Assembly (NCBI GenBank): GCA_015179025.1
Contig: WHUX01000419.1
Location: 1 to 29,430, forward strand
DNA from: Terfezia claveryi
Taxonomy: Eukaryota > Ascomycota > Pezizomycetes > Pezizales > Pezizaceae
Direction of reading: 5' to 3'
DNA: 29,430 bases
The position numbers and the translations under genes are program-made. Shown piece by piece: positions 12,101 through 21,791 of the stretch. The notes beneath the pieces were generated by a model, which saw only the letters and a list, made by a program, of their open reading frames with translations, had not been told where the DNA came from and did not search any database. The stretch's first letter is position 1; the number at the start of each line of letters is the position of its first letter.

Positions 12101-12320
12101 GGTTGCGCTGGTGGTCCTTTTGCGTCTTCGGGGACCAGCAAAGCCAAGTGGGGAGGAGGGAATGATTCGGGTGGAACTCAGGGAGGAATGGAAACGGACG
12201 CATGTGATCCGAATTGCGGACATTGAGGGGATGGCTCATCTTATCCCATTGGAGACTGGGAAAACATGGTTGGTAAACAATAGAATAGATCTGAATACGT
12301 GGAATGAATTATATGCATGA
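9172..12320 (+). pseudogene. Plavaka-type (KDZ superfamily) transposase, copy 1, four exons then frame breaks
   Basis: A DNA transposase of the fungal Plavaka family. It opens with a C2H2 zinc finger, C3-x2-C6-x12-H19-x4-H24. Exon 1 is 9172-9957 and ends in the family motif (G)NWWWRTQ. Intron 9958-10021 leads to exon 2 (10022-10324), with SDQTFLTNFSGDKKLWP and SIGNIPSHIRNKP. Intron 10325-10383, with branch site TACTAAC, leads to exon 3 (10384-10616: CADE, LADHMENVTIHGI, CPTC). Intron 10617-10666 leads to exon 4 from 10667, with VRGDILHNILLGVLKHLMEW. Conserved Asp in SDQT and GDILHN, and Glu in TEALHKPLKDAYRRSN (about 11440), are candidate DDE residues by analogy. A frameshift lies near 11185-11205, a stop at 11840-11842 and another shift near 12050. 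The C-terminus, WLVNNRIDLNTWNELYA, ends at 12320 and matches copy 2. Probably inactive. Confidence 0.85.
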
Positions 12321-12404
12321 AATGATAAATGAGCTGTGAGGGTGTGCAATGAGATCGTAAATATTGGTGACTACGAGAAAATGGGATGGGAAGGGGAAAC
12401 ACCA
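12321..12404. other. Junction between Plavaka copy 1 and satellite 2
   Basis: Fewer than 100 bases separate the transposase stop codon from the first satellite-like sequence. The satellite may therefore be the 3' subterminal region of this transposon. Confidence 0.35.
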
Positions 12405-13690
12405 GACACAAAAGAGACAGCAGAGGGTCCTGGGAGGCAAGGAGTCGGGAAGGCATGTACAGGACGCACAGGGAGGCAAGAGGTCGGAAAGGTACGTACA
12501 GGGTGCCCCGGGAGACAGATGGGAGATTGGGATGTGAGTGGCAGGACGTCGGAGGCAGCAAAATATAAGTGTCTCCGAGAGACACTATAGGGCCGTCAGG
12601 GAGCCAGAAAATTCTTGGTAAGGCACAGGATGCCCTCAGAGACAGGAAGTCGGGCAGGTACGTACAGGGTGCCTCGGGAGACAGATAGGAGACGTGGGAG
12701 GCAGCAAAATATAAGTGTCTCCGGGAGACACTATAGCGCCGTCAGGGAGCCAGAAAATTCTTGGTAAGGCACAGGATGCCCTCAGAGACAGGAAAGTCAG
12801 GAAAGGACGTACAAGGTGCCTCGGGAGACAGATAGGAGACGTGGGAGGCAGCAAAATATAAGTGTCTCCGGGAGACACTATAGCGCCGTCAGGGAGCCAG
12901 AAAATTCTTGGTAAGGCACAGGATGCCCTCAGAGACAGGAAAGTCAGGAAAGGACGTACAAGGTGCCTCGGGAGACAGATGGGAGACATGGGAGGCAGCA
13001 AAATATAAGTGTCTCTGGGAGACACTATAGCGCCGTCAGGAGCCAGAAAATTCTTGGTAAGGCACAGGATGCCCTCAGAGACAGGAAGTCGGGCAGGTAC
13101 GTACAGGGTGCCTCGGGAGACAGATAGGAGACGTGGGAGGCAGCAAAATATAAGTGTCTCCAGGAGACACTATAGCGCCGTCAGGGAGCCAGAAAATTCT
13201 TGGTAAGGCACAGGATGCCCTCAGAGACAGGAAAGTCAGGAAAGGACGTACAAGGTGCCTCGGGAGACAGATAGGAGACGTGGGAGGCAGCAAAATGTAA
13301 GTGTCTCCGGGAGACACTATAGCGCCGTCAGGGAGCCAGAAAATTCTTGGTAAGGCACAGGATGCCCTCAGAGACAGGAAAGTCAGGAAAGGACGTACAA
13401 GGTGCCTCGGGAGACAGATGGGAGACATGGGAGGCAGCAAAATATAAGTGTCTCTGGGAGACACTATAGCGCCGTCAGGAGCCAGAAAATTCTTGGTAAG
13501 GCATGGGATGCGCCGAGAGACAGGGAGACAGGAAGTTGGGAAGGTGCGTACAGGATGCCTGGGAGACAAGAGGTCGAATAAGTATATACAGGATGCTCTG
13601 GGAGACAGGTAGGAAATTGGGATTCTAGTGAGAGGTCATAGGAGACAGGAATAATATAAGTATCTCCAGGAGACACCACCTGGCGTCCTG
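12405..13690. repeat. Satellite array 2: about 147-bp unit with a GTGTCTC-NNN-GAGACAC hairpin
   Basis: Each full unit contains the hairpin, then CACTATAGCGCCGTCAGG, then GCCAGAAAATTCTTGGTAAG, then GCACAGGATGCCCTCAGAGA. The GTGTCTC hairpin starts at 12569, 12715, 12862, 13009, 13154, 13301 and 13448, so the step is 145-147 bp in every case. Units at 12862-13160 and 13301-13590 are close to identical in pairs, suggesting a two-unit duplication as well. Degenerate units precede (12405-12560) and follow (13500-13690). Open frames on the minus strand across the array repeat with the unit and are not treated as genes. Confidence 0.93.
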
Positions 13691-13902
13691 ATGCCACTTT
13701 TTTCTTCCTGATGGATGTAAACCTTAAATTCAACAACATTCCTAACATACTAGATGGATGTACAAATGTGGACAGAATTGGGATTATGGCTACCAATGCC
13801 CTACAAACGGCTACAGAAGCATACCTACATGAGTTTTTTACAGGTAATAAGTCATATGTCGCAGGTAAAATTTTCATCAGCAAAAAAAATTCTCCATCAT
13901 GA
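13660..13902 (+). pseudogene. Short reading frame resembling the histone H3 fold
   Basis: The frame is open from upstream of the ATG at 13711 to a stop at 13902. By eye it tracks the histone-fold part of H3. LKFNNIPNI parallels the LPFQRLVREI of alpha-1. NALQTATEAYLHEFF parallels the GALQEASEAYLVGLF of the long alpha-2 helix. AGKIFISKKN parallels AKRVTIMPKD, the loop before alpha-3. The loop between is two residues shorter than in canonical H3, and the N-terminal tail and alpha-3 are absent. If the match is real, it is a highly diverged or decayed H3-like fragment joined directly to satellite 2. It could be chance; a profile search would settle it. Confidence 0.35.
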
Positions 13903-14285
13903 CGCAGCAACTAGTTTTGTTCCACCTGGTGCACCACCAAATTCCTGCTGCCTCTCATGCACCCTGTTCATACTACAAAATTTCTGCTCCCACTCATGCA
14001 CCCCATGCGCATCCTCAAAATATATGCTCTACACCTCGAACACCACCAGATTCCCACTGCCTCTCATACACCCTATGTGTACCCTCAAACTTCAGCAGAA
14101 AAAATAAACAAATCTATATCCGGACGTATCAACTACTTTTATACCATCCCATGTGTTACAATTTTCTGCTTACCTCTATACACCCCCACACATGCCCTCC
14201 TAATATTGGCCTGGCACCTGTTTTACATCTGACACTTCACGTTCTTTGTGGCTCTTCTCTCAACTGGTCACAAGTTTATTATTTC
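13903..14285. other. C-rich degenerate repeat region
   Basis: The plus strand is a loosely periodic C/A/T-rich sequence in which CACTCATGCACCC/CTCTCATGCACCC-type phrases and CACCACCA(A/G)ATTCC phrases recur (13935-14110). It lies just beyond the 3' end of Plavaka copy 2 and could be that element's subterminal region. A 138-codon plus-strand frame here is low complexity and is not treated as a gene. Confidence 0.4.
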
Positions 14286-17200
14286 CTAATCATAAATCAT
14301 ATTCCATGTCTCTAAGTCTATTCTATTATTTACCAACCAACTTTCCCCCGGCTCTAATGGTATCAAATGTGCAATCCCTTCTATTTGTGATATCTTAACT
14401 ATAACCCCTTCCCTACTCATCGGCAATCCAACGTGAACCATCCCTTCCGTGCCCTGCACAGCATTCAACCCAATGCATTGAAGCAGATTCACATGCGCCA
14501 ACCGGTGCACCATTCCTGCTATAGTTATTACTTTGAACAATGCATTGATTCGTCCTGGTATTCGACCATTCAGCGTCCCTACTGGTACCTCATCCAATGC
14601 ACGCTGTCTCCTTACCCATATCCAATCATATCTTTCCTTCCTGTGAAATTTCTCGGTGCATCTAGCATTGTGCAAAATGAACCCTTCTCCACTGAATTTT
14701 AGCACTGGAATTTGAAGCACGCCAGAGGAACGAATTTCCTGAACTAACAGCTTGGTAGGGTCGGAATCCATGCTTCTAACTTCCTGCCTTAAAAACGCTT
14801 GCGTTGTCAGCACCAGATCTGGCAAGCCAGTTACACGCTCCAGATCCTCGAGGCTGGATATTAATCCCAACTCAATTTTCCCCCGCAACTTCAAGTAGAC
14901 CTGTTTTCCGACACCTGGCGTCACATCTCCGTTTTGCCTAACCTGGTTCCATAGATTAAGTGTCAAGTCCTTCATAGCAAAAGTATGATCTCTCGTATAG
15001 GTAGTAACTATCTGTGGTGTTGCATTAACCCTATTACTTCGACGGTAAGCATCCTTAAGGCCTTTATGCATAGCTTCACTGATATTCGTGGAATATTGAG
15101 CTAGAGCCCTAAACTTCGGAATCTGTTTGGCATAATGGGAGATTAAATGGATTTTTGGGAAATTGAAGTGCGCCCCTTCTTGTAAAATCTCATTCACCAA
15201 TTCCCGATGGTGCAAGGTATTTTCTTGACGCATCCTAACCTTTTCTGACGCCCTGAGGTCTTCAACCAATGATCCCACTTGTTCCTTCAACAAATCCTTA
15301 TGTGCTTCTGCAGCAGCCTTTCTTGTTTTCTTATCAGTACGGAACCTTAGGAACACAGCTTTAGTTTCATGAAACACATGCAAATATTCTTGTAAATAAG
15401 AAACTGTCTTATCCGTATGACTAGGATACTGAGTCATGAGATAGAAGTCAGTGATGCTACGTACGCAGCGAATTGCTCGGTTAAACTCCTGTACCTGACC
15501 TCCGGTGGGCCGTGGTTGGTTGGCCTTCCGATGCAATGCCGTGGTAAATGTTCCAAGAATGACTTTACCAAAGTTCCGTATTTCCTTTCCCGACTATTGT
15601 GAAACAACTCGATATCCCTTGGTCGGAACTGAAAATCTGGGGTAGGGAGGCAACCGATGCCAGACATAGTCAAATGCATTAATCCGCTCATAGTATTCTA
15701 GAAAACCTTGAATCCAATCCATTAAATGATTTAACACTCCTAGGAGGATATTGTGCAAAACATCTGCTCGAACGAGCTCAGGCGGATTTATATTTGGGAC
15801 TGACCACAAGGCGTTTTTGATGTTTTTAATGCCGTTTGCTTTCAAACTGACAGCATCGGAATCGTTGTACACTGCGGCATAATTTTGATGTGAGTGAGCT
15901 GGATAACCACTTCCTGAATACTCACCAAGCTTCTCGGTCGGAATTGTGCAAGAAAGGCAGTGGTTGTTTGTAATACCATGGATTGTAGCATTTTCCATAT
16001 GGTCAGCGAGCCAACAAAAGAGCTTAGGAAAGCATAAGCGTACGTTCCCATCAGCACAAACCATCTCGTAGCCTTTCTAACATCTCACGTCAGATAGCGG
16101 TTTTAGCAAATGCGCCAAAACATCGTGTATGGTTTGCAACACCTGAATTTCCTGCGTTTCTACTGAATACCCAGGTATTTTGTTGATTCGTTTCGGGCCA
16201 ATCGGTAGTAGTGCAATTGGTATCCAGGCATGCATCGTATGTGTATTGCGTATGGAGCTTCTGATATTGCCTATACTCATATAAACAGGCCATAACTTTT
16301 TGTCTCCAGAGAAATTCGTTAGGTGAGTTTCATCTGATGCTAGTAAAATCGGAACAAGTGTCCCGCCTTCAGGTAGCAAAGCCTATCCATTTCAGTTAGT
16401 TGGATATCCGACGTAGTACACACAAATTGCTCACCTGAGTGTCTTCCCACCACTGTGCAGTATGGATCTCACTATATACCCTGTTCCCTTCGTTGTCATA
16501 TTCTTGCCGCGGGCCCCAGGCCATCTCGCTGGTATAAACCTTTTGGCGTAGAAGGTACTTCACTGCTGCAATAATATTCCGATAATAAAAGGCCACCCCC
16601 TTGAGTAATGGGTAGTTCACTGTTCCTGAGTGCCAGGAAGGTTCATTTGCCGCTGCGTCGATAAGCTTATACATTGTATATGCTGACCGAAATTGAACCT
16701 CGTGTATTGGATTGAGGCCTTTCAAGAGGTTATCCTTGAAAAACTGGTCGATCTTTGACTGTGAGGTCTTTGTAGAATTGAAGAAGCATGCCAGTCGATA
16801 ATCAATTGAGGTGCGGAATGGAGCAAACAAATTGAAGTTTCGGTCTTCCTCCGGAAATACATGTGGACGTATTGGGTTGCCTGCACGTGGATAGGTGATT
16901 GCATCAATGTGCTGACTTCCCTCATTAGATTTTGGTTCAATACAAAAAGTTCGAGCCTCCCTATCAGATCCCTCGCTATGGCATGAATCAGAGTAGTAAT
17001 CAACATCAACAGATATAATATCTGTGAAATTGACTTCGTCTATATCATAATCTAAATTAGTAGTATTTCTGGTGTTGGAGAACCGACGCTTTGAGATGGT
17101 GGCAGTGGCCCATTAAGATCCTTCACGTTTTTTTCGGGATGTACCTTCTCCAGATGATTTGAATATGCTCCAGCTGAAGTATAGAATCATAGGTACCATT
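14286..17200 (-). pseudogene. Plavaka-type (KDZ superfamily) transposase, copy 2, nearly full length
   Basis: Homologous along its length to the copy at 9172-12320 but on the other strand. A finger remnant with TSAGAYSNHLEKVHPEK at about 17190-17135 has lost its second Cys and contains a stop; a frameshift follows it. The main frame then runs through an acidic region, FAPFRTSIDYRLACFF and HTAQWWEDTQ. An intron at 16434-16383 has branch site CTAACTG. From 16382 one frame continues to the stop at 14286, through SDETHLTNFSGDKKLWP, VCADG, LADHMENATIHGI, VRADVLHNILLGVLNHLMDW, SEAMHKGLKDAYRRSN and WLVNNRIDLETWNMIYD. That frame has two internal stops: TAG at 16079-16077, and TAG at 15596-15594 where copy 1 has TGG (Trp). 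It lacks the introns of copy 1 at two sites. Better preserved than copy 1 but still broken. Confidence 0.85.
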
Positions 17201-17799
17201 GGCATAGGGTTTTGTATCTGTTCATTTTGAAACGTCACGGAGGTTGTAAAATGTTGTAAGAGACAGATTTGTGGTGTAATATTTTCATTAACAGAATCTC
17301 AGGGAATAAGCTTCGTAAGTGCCAAGGCTCCGATTGCACTGAATAAAGGATCCTATCCGACGTGATGCGTTGGATTTTGCCAAGATCGACTGCGCACGAT
17401 ACCCTTGGCCCCACCCCCCTTCCTAATCTTCTCTCTACTTACTTTCTTCCTTCTACCCACACCAAATACACAACCTTCGCATCCTTCCTTACTTCCTTCT
17501 ACCATGGAGACTGCCCTCTACCTCTGGAGTCGGGAGAGCTCTTACCTTCATCTTGTTGCTTCTAAATTCAACGCCGCGATCAGCCAACTGAAGCCACTGC
17601 AATCACACTGGCAAGAACAACAAGATGAGGCTGGGGTGCTTCCTATCCTTAGTTAAGGTCCTATCTATGACCCTCACTTCAACCATGCCACTTCTTTGCC
17701 GAGTTCAGGGCTGCCCAAGGCAATACTTCACTGGATACAAGTTCCGACTTCATTGGATACAAGTTCCGACTTCACTAGTTGGAACACTCTTATAGTTTA
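17201..17799 (+). other. Pyrimidine-rich promoter-like stretch and a 50-codon open frame
   Basis: From about 17425 to 17503 the plus strand is C/T-rich and then gives ACCATGG, the pattern of a fungal core promoter and good start context. The frame from ATG 17504 runs 50 codons to a stop at 17654-17656 and matches no family I know. It may be the truncated 5' end of a lost gene. A perfect 22-base tandem duplication (TTGGATACAAGTTCCGACTTCA type) lies at about 17734-17777. The rest shows nothing. Confidence 0.3.
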
Positions 17800-18697
17800 T
17801 TATGTTTGCTCTCCCCCTTTAATAAAACTACAATTTCCAACCTGAACAAAAGAAACACTTCCTGCATGAACCTTGATATTGACTCTTCCATCGCCCAAAT
17901 CATCAATCCTTTCCTCCCTCATCCTTCCTCTCTGACTACGTTTCCATAGACGTTTGCAACGGGCATGCCATTGTCTTAGCCATTGTCTTATCCGCTGCCT
18001 CTGATTTGACTTTGCAGATTGAGGAGAAGCTAGATTTGGAGGAGCTACTAGAGTTAGGGGACGCATTGGGGTTGGCAGAGGCACAGGAGGGGTTGGAAAT
18101 AGGACTGCGAGTGGTATATATTTTTGGCTCTCTAATTCATTGCTAGTTATAGATAATCCGACTCTAAATGTTTCTTTGCTCACTTACCATATGGTGATGG
18201 CGACGTGGGTGGTACTTCCATATCCTCCTCCATATCCTCAACATTGGTAGTTAATTCCGATACACTTTGGAGAGGAGCTATCTGTTTACGCCGGCTTCGT
18301 GTTCTATATAATGTCTTCGTTGGGTCTTCATTAATACTAAGAAAATATTAGCTAGGACTAAGACTCTCGCTCCAATTATGGAAGGGCTCTCGCTCCAATT
18401 ATGGGAGAGCTCTCGCTCCAATGGGAGGTCTCTCACTCCAATGGGAGGACTCTCACTCTAATGGGAGGGCTCTCACTCCAAAGGGGTCTCCTAAGGGGGG
18501 CTCTCAACCAAAAGGGGGCTTTCTCAACCAAAGGGGGCTTTCTCAACCAAAGGGGGGCTTTCTCAACCAAAGGGGGCTTTCTCAACCAAAGGGGGTTTCT
18601 TTGCTAAGCTAAGTAGGACATACCTATTAGTACTATCTTTTGGAGATAGCTTTGGTGGTGGGAACATCAGTTTCTGGCGAGGTTGACGTGAAGGCAT
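17800..18697 (-). CDS. Three-exon gene for a 184-residue basic protein of unknown function
   Basis: Splicing gives one uninterrupted frame, unlike the rest of the window. Exon 1 is 18697-18624 (ATG, then MPSRQPRQKLMFPPPK). The intron 18623-18337 has donor GTATGT, branch GCTAAT and acceptor TTAG. Exon 2 is 18336-18188 (149 nt). The intron 18187-18132 has donor GTAAGT and acceptor TTAG. Exon 3 is 18131-17800. Both junctions preserve phase exactly: AG+T and G+AG. The protein has a basic N-terminus (RTRSRRK), an acidic patch (VEDMEEDMEV), a Pro-rich stretch, then a strongly basic Arg/Trp-rich segment (RQRIRQWLRQWHARCKRLW) that could bind nucleic acid, and a short hydrophobic end. No family is recognised. 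It is transcribed divergently from the A gene at 19796. The first intron is long for this region because it contains a minisatellite. Confidence 0.6.
18377..18600. repeat. Minisatellite inside the first intron of the three-exon gene
   Basis: Two linked tandem families. About 18377-18480 repeats GGGAGGRCTCTCRCTCCAAT (five units, some with an ATTATGG insertion). About 18505-18600 repeats CTTTCTCAACCAAAGGGGG (five to six units of 19-20 bp). The second family is likely derived from the first, since CTCTCACTCCAAAGGGG bridges them. The units lie wholly within the intron, between the donor at 18623 and the acceptor at 18337. Confidence 0.88.
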
Positions 18698-19133
18698 AAT
18701 GATAGTAGTGGCAGAATAGCTAATAGTCAATAATAGCAATTAATGTATTGTGAATGTTGAGGAGAATAGGTTTATATGTATTAAGAGATTTTGGGGGGGG
18801 GCAAATCAAACCCGTGTCAGTGCTATGGTCTCAATAGTCTCATACCTAATTGGGAAGGAATTGATGTGAGTGGCATGTACCGCTAGGTATTACAAAGATC
18901 TACAAGACAACAGCATATTTAGCGCACTTAGATTCCAACTTAAGTAGTCGGATGACTTCTGCAATAGAGGCTTGATACAGTAGCTCTAAATGAATTCTTA
19001 ATATTCGGTAGTAGTGCTATCACATACATATGCAATGTCCTAGGTCTTTCTGACTTAGGAAATTTACTAGAAGGGGTACAAGCTGCTTTCTAAACAGGCT
19101 TAGATTTGGGATTGTACTACCAAATAACTTGAG
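18698..19133. other. Intergenic stretch, divergent promoter side
   Basis: It lies upstream of the three-exon gene. A phrase at about 18930-18965, beginning GATTCCAACTTAAGTAGTC, is a diverged relative of the arms of the inverted repeat at 19134-19380. No gene is visible. Confidence 0.35.
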
Positions 19134-19380
19134 TCTAGCACCTTTGTAAACGACTTGCAAAAGCCCTCCAACCTCGTAAGTTGGAATCTGCATGTATTGC
19201 ATACTTTCTATTATGCCGCGGTTATTTGTATTTCGCTATTGTGCACTCTACTTCTGTTTACCATATGCTATGAAATACGGTAGTATCACAACATCCACGC
19301 ACAACAGAAAGTATGTAGTACACTCAGATTCCAACTTACAAGGTTGGAGGGCTTTTGAAAGTCGTTATACAGGTGCTAGA
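19134..19380. repeat. Inverted repeat, MITE-like, arms about 75-80 bp
   Basis: The left arm, 19134-19212, read on the minus strand matches the right arm, 19304-19380, with few differences. Shared blocks are ATTCCAACTTAC, GAGG/AAGG-TTGGAGGGCTTTTG, AAGTCGTT and GGTGCTAGA at the outer edge, and AGAAAGTATG at the inner edge. About 90 bases separate the arms, and weaker pairing (GTATTTC words) continues into the loop. No clear target-site duplication flanks the ends. It resembles a small nonautonomous DNA transposon or a foldback sequence of unknown origin. Confidence 0.65.
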
Positions 19381-19383
19381 TAT

Positions 19384-19562
19384 TAACACAAAGGTCATAG
19401 TCTTATGCAGGTCATAGTCTTATGCAGGCCATAGATGGCTATGTGGATTGCCGACCGCTTGAAGCAAACATGTCTAATAATTAACATAAAGGTCATGGCC
19501 TTATGCAGGCCATACAGAACTGGAGTGACTGGCCATGTTGATTGCCGACCAAGCAAACATAG
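19384..19562. repeat. Diverged tandem duplication of about 90 bp
   Basis: The sequence TTAACACAAAGGTCATAG...CTTATGCAGGCCATAG...GATTGCCGACC...GCAAACAT at 19384-19472 recurs at 19482-19560 with the same landmarks in order. A shorter internal repeat, GGTCATAGTCTTATGCA, is itself doubled at 19394-19427. Confidence 0.75.
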
Positions 19563-19795
19563 CCTACTCTTATGTCCAACTTCATTGAGTCCATAAGTAC
19601 CCCCATAGATCCGTGAATCAATTATTCTCATTAACTATTCACAATACTTCCTACAATCACAACTTGAATACCTTCCCGCCATCACCACTTCCCATTTCGT
19701 TAACACCTAATTAACTAACAACATAAATAACGTAAGTACCTCTTAAAGCATAGTTTCTAACGGGGGTATCTAAAATTCCAACGTAGTTCGTCTAA
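19563..19795. other. Short upstream region of the right A gene
   Basis: AT-rich, with TTAACACC and TTAACT words close to 19700. It presumably contains the promoter of the A gene starting at 19796. No clear TATA box or other motif can be assigned. Confidence 0.3.
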
Positions 19796-21061
19796 ATGCC
19801 ATCCGCAGCGCAAGAAGTTAGCCAGGCAAAAGCACTATTAGAGTGGGGGGAGCATGACCCCCGGTACTCCCAATGGAGGAATGGGGTCAAGGGGTGGGCA
19901 CAGACTAATGAGATAACGGGGAAAAGGCAGGCTAGTAATGCCCTCTGGCATCAATTCAAAACCTATACCCAGCAGGAGACTGGGCTGCCTGCATCCGGAA
20001 TTGCCCTAATCCAAAATGGGGCAGCGGCCATCAAAAGAGCAGCTGAGACTGCTCTCGATAAGATTTTGCAAGACGTGCTCAAAAAGGCCAGAGACATAGA
20101 GCGGGGGCATGCATTAGCCTAAGTAGCAAACCTGGCTGCTAATGCTCCAGATGTCCAGTTTGAGGGGGCCGATGCAACTGGTCGAAATACAGAGGATAAT
20201 GGTCAGGAGGGCTTCCGAAAGCCTGTAAGACTATTCCTCATCGATCCAGCCCGCGGTAATGAGGTACAGGATAATGTTAGTAGGGAGTATAAATAGGATG
20301 AAGCTCCGAGCAACTGTGTTGCTATTTTGAGATCGACATCTCTTTTAGAGATTGTGGACAAGATCTGAGAAAGAATCCCAGCGGGGAGAAAGGTGCGGGC
20401 TATCTATGGGGCACTAGAGAACCCAAGCCCAGGCAACGCAATCCCTCCTACCACACGTCTGCAAACCGACGAAGAGGTGCAAGCCTTTTTAGAGCTAACC
20501 TCGTCAAAACCTGTTCAGGTACAAGTTATCCTTTATAGGGATCCAGCTTTGGTGCCTCCGGTTGCGGACAGTCCACCGGCAGACAATGGTGCATACTTCG
20601 AGGCTGACTTCCTTAATCCAGCAGAGGAATATATGGACCCTGCGGAGGATTCCGACTCTTTGAGTCGAAATCTTGCCGGCTTTGCAAAGCGTACATTCCC
20701 TCGCACGCAGGAGGGATTCGAAGCGCGGAAGCTAAAGATCAGGATGCGGATTAAGAGGCAAAAGAGAGCTTTGTGTGCAATGAAGAGGAAGGAGCAGGAA
20801 AAGTACCCAGCTGAGGAGATCTACAATTCCGACTCTGAGGGGTGGAATATCCAGCAGGGACTGGATCCCCAACCGGAGAATAGCAGGGAAATGGTGCTAG
20901 CCAGGGGTCCAACCGCTGCCGGAATGACGGCTATATGAGCTATGCTGGAAGTGGATCCTGCAGCTCCCCCGGCAGATAGGAATACTCATAGGGCGAGGCG
21001 ACAGGTAGCACGTGATGAAGGAGTAAGGGTAGCCAATGAGGCATAGAGGGCTTTGGAATAA
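19796..21061 (+). pseudogene. Family A gene, right copy, with six in-frame stops
   Basis: From ATG 19796 a single frame continues beyond 21000, broken only by stops: TAA 20120, TAG 20294, TGA 20366, TGA 20936, TAG 21044 and TAA 21059. The last one or two may lie beyond the original end. The N-terminal part, with [12 protein letters not shown], a W..F motif and [14 protein letters not shown], aligns with the YTLWR...W..F...DVAKKAR pattern of the left A copies. A C-terminal region from about 20310 ([36 protein letters not shown]) may be a small alpha/beta, ubiquitin-like fold; that is only a guess. The protein then becomes acidic (DPAEDSDS) and ends with a basic coiled segment and a Pro-rich tail. 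No known family is assigned. It lies about 240 bp upstream of the right B gene, as on the left. Confidence 0.65.
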
Positions 21062-21107
21062 GGTTGGTATGTGGAGGCAGGCACAGAGGTCTGTGCCAGG
21101 ATCTGTT

Positions 21108-21205
21108 CATTGGGATTTTTTTTTTGGGTGGTCGTTGGGATTTTTTTTTTGGGTGGTCGTTGGGATTTTTTTGGGGGGTGGTTGTCGGGATTTTTTTGGG
21201 GGTTG
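21108..21205. repeat. Four tandem T-tract units downstream of the right A gene
   Basis: The unit GGGATTTTTTTTTTGGGTGGTCGTT, about 25-30 bp, is repeated four times with the T tract shrinking from ten to seven and the G tract growing. It sits between A and B and is likely in the A 3' untranslated region. An open frame on the opposite strand is a by-product. Confidence 0.85.
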
Positions 21206-21791
21206 GATTTAGTTAGCAATTTGAGTTTTTAATAAAGGCATTGAACACTGTGCGTTGGAATTTTACCCTTCCAAACCTTCTGTGCGAGTCTTTCCTCTAC
21301 AATGGTTCGAAAATCATCCTCTCAACAAGCCCCTCTGCAAGTAGGGCAGGTAAGCCGTAAATGCAAGGCCTCCCAAGCAATAGCTCCTGGTATTGGACCA
21401 CGGCCAAGAATTGAAACTGGGGTTGCATACAGGAATGAAATCTTGTTCGATGAAGAGGAATGTGGATTGTAATATTTTGGCTACATTGTAAGCTAATTCC
21501 AACGTAGGATAACGGAAATGAATCCTCGTCCGATTCCTCATCCGATTCAGACGAGGAAACATTTGTTGACGCTGCTGTGCTCGAGCTAGGCGTTGTAAAA
21601 GGCACGCGAGCATTTTCGGCGATTCCCAGTGTTTTGCAACCCTTTGCCAGCACCGCAAAAAAGATTGTGACAAAATACACATTATACAGGAAACCACTGT
21701 TAATACTCAGGGAAATACTCATGCTAATACAGCATTCTTGGTCTAAGGCCCAAATGGAGCCATGCTATGTGGAACAAGTAAAGGAGGTGGA

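Noticed and set aside
12636..13569. Minus-strand open frames of 129 and 164 codons with repeated SPGDTYILLPP segments
   Set aside because: Period equals the 147-bp satellite unit (49 codons); no start context or domain.
20986..21219. 77-codon minus-strand frame rich in Lys and Pro
   Set aside because: Reverse complement of the T-tract tandem repeat behind the right A gene.
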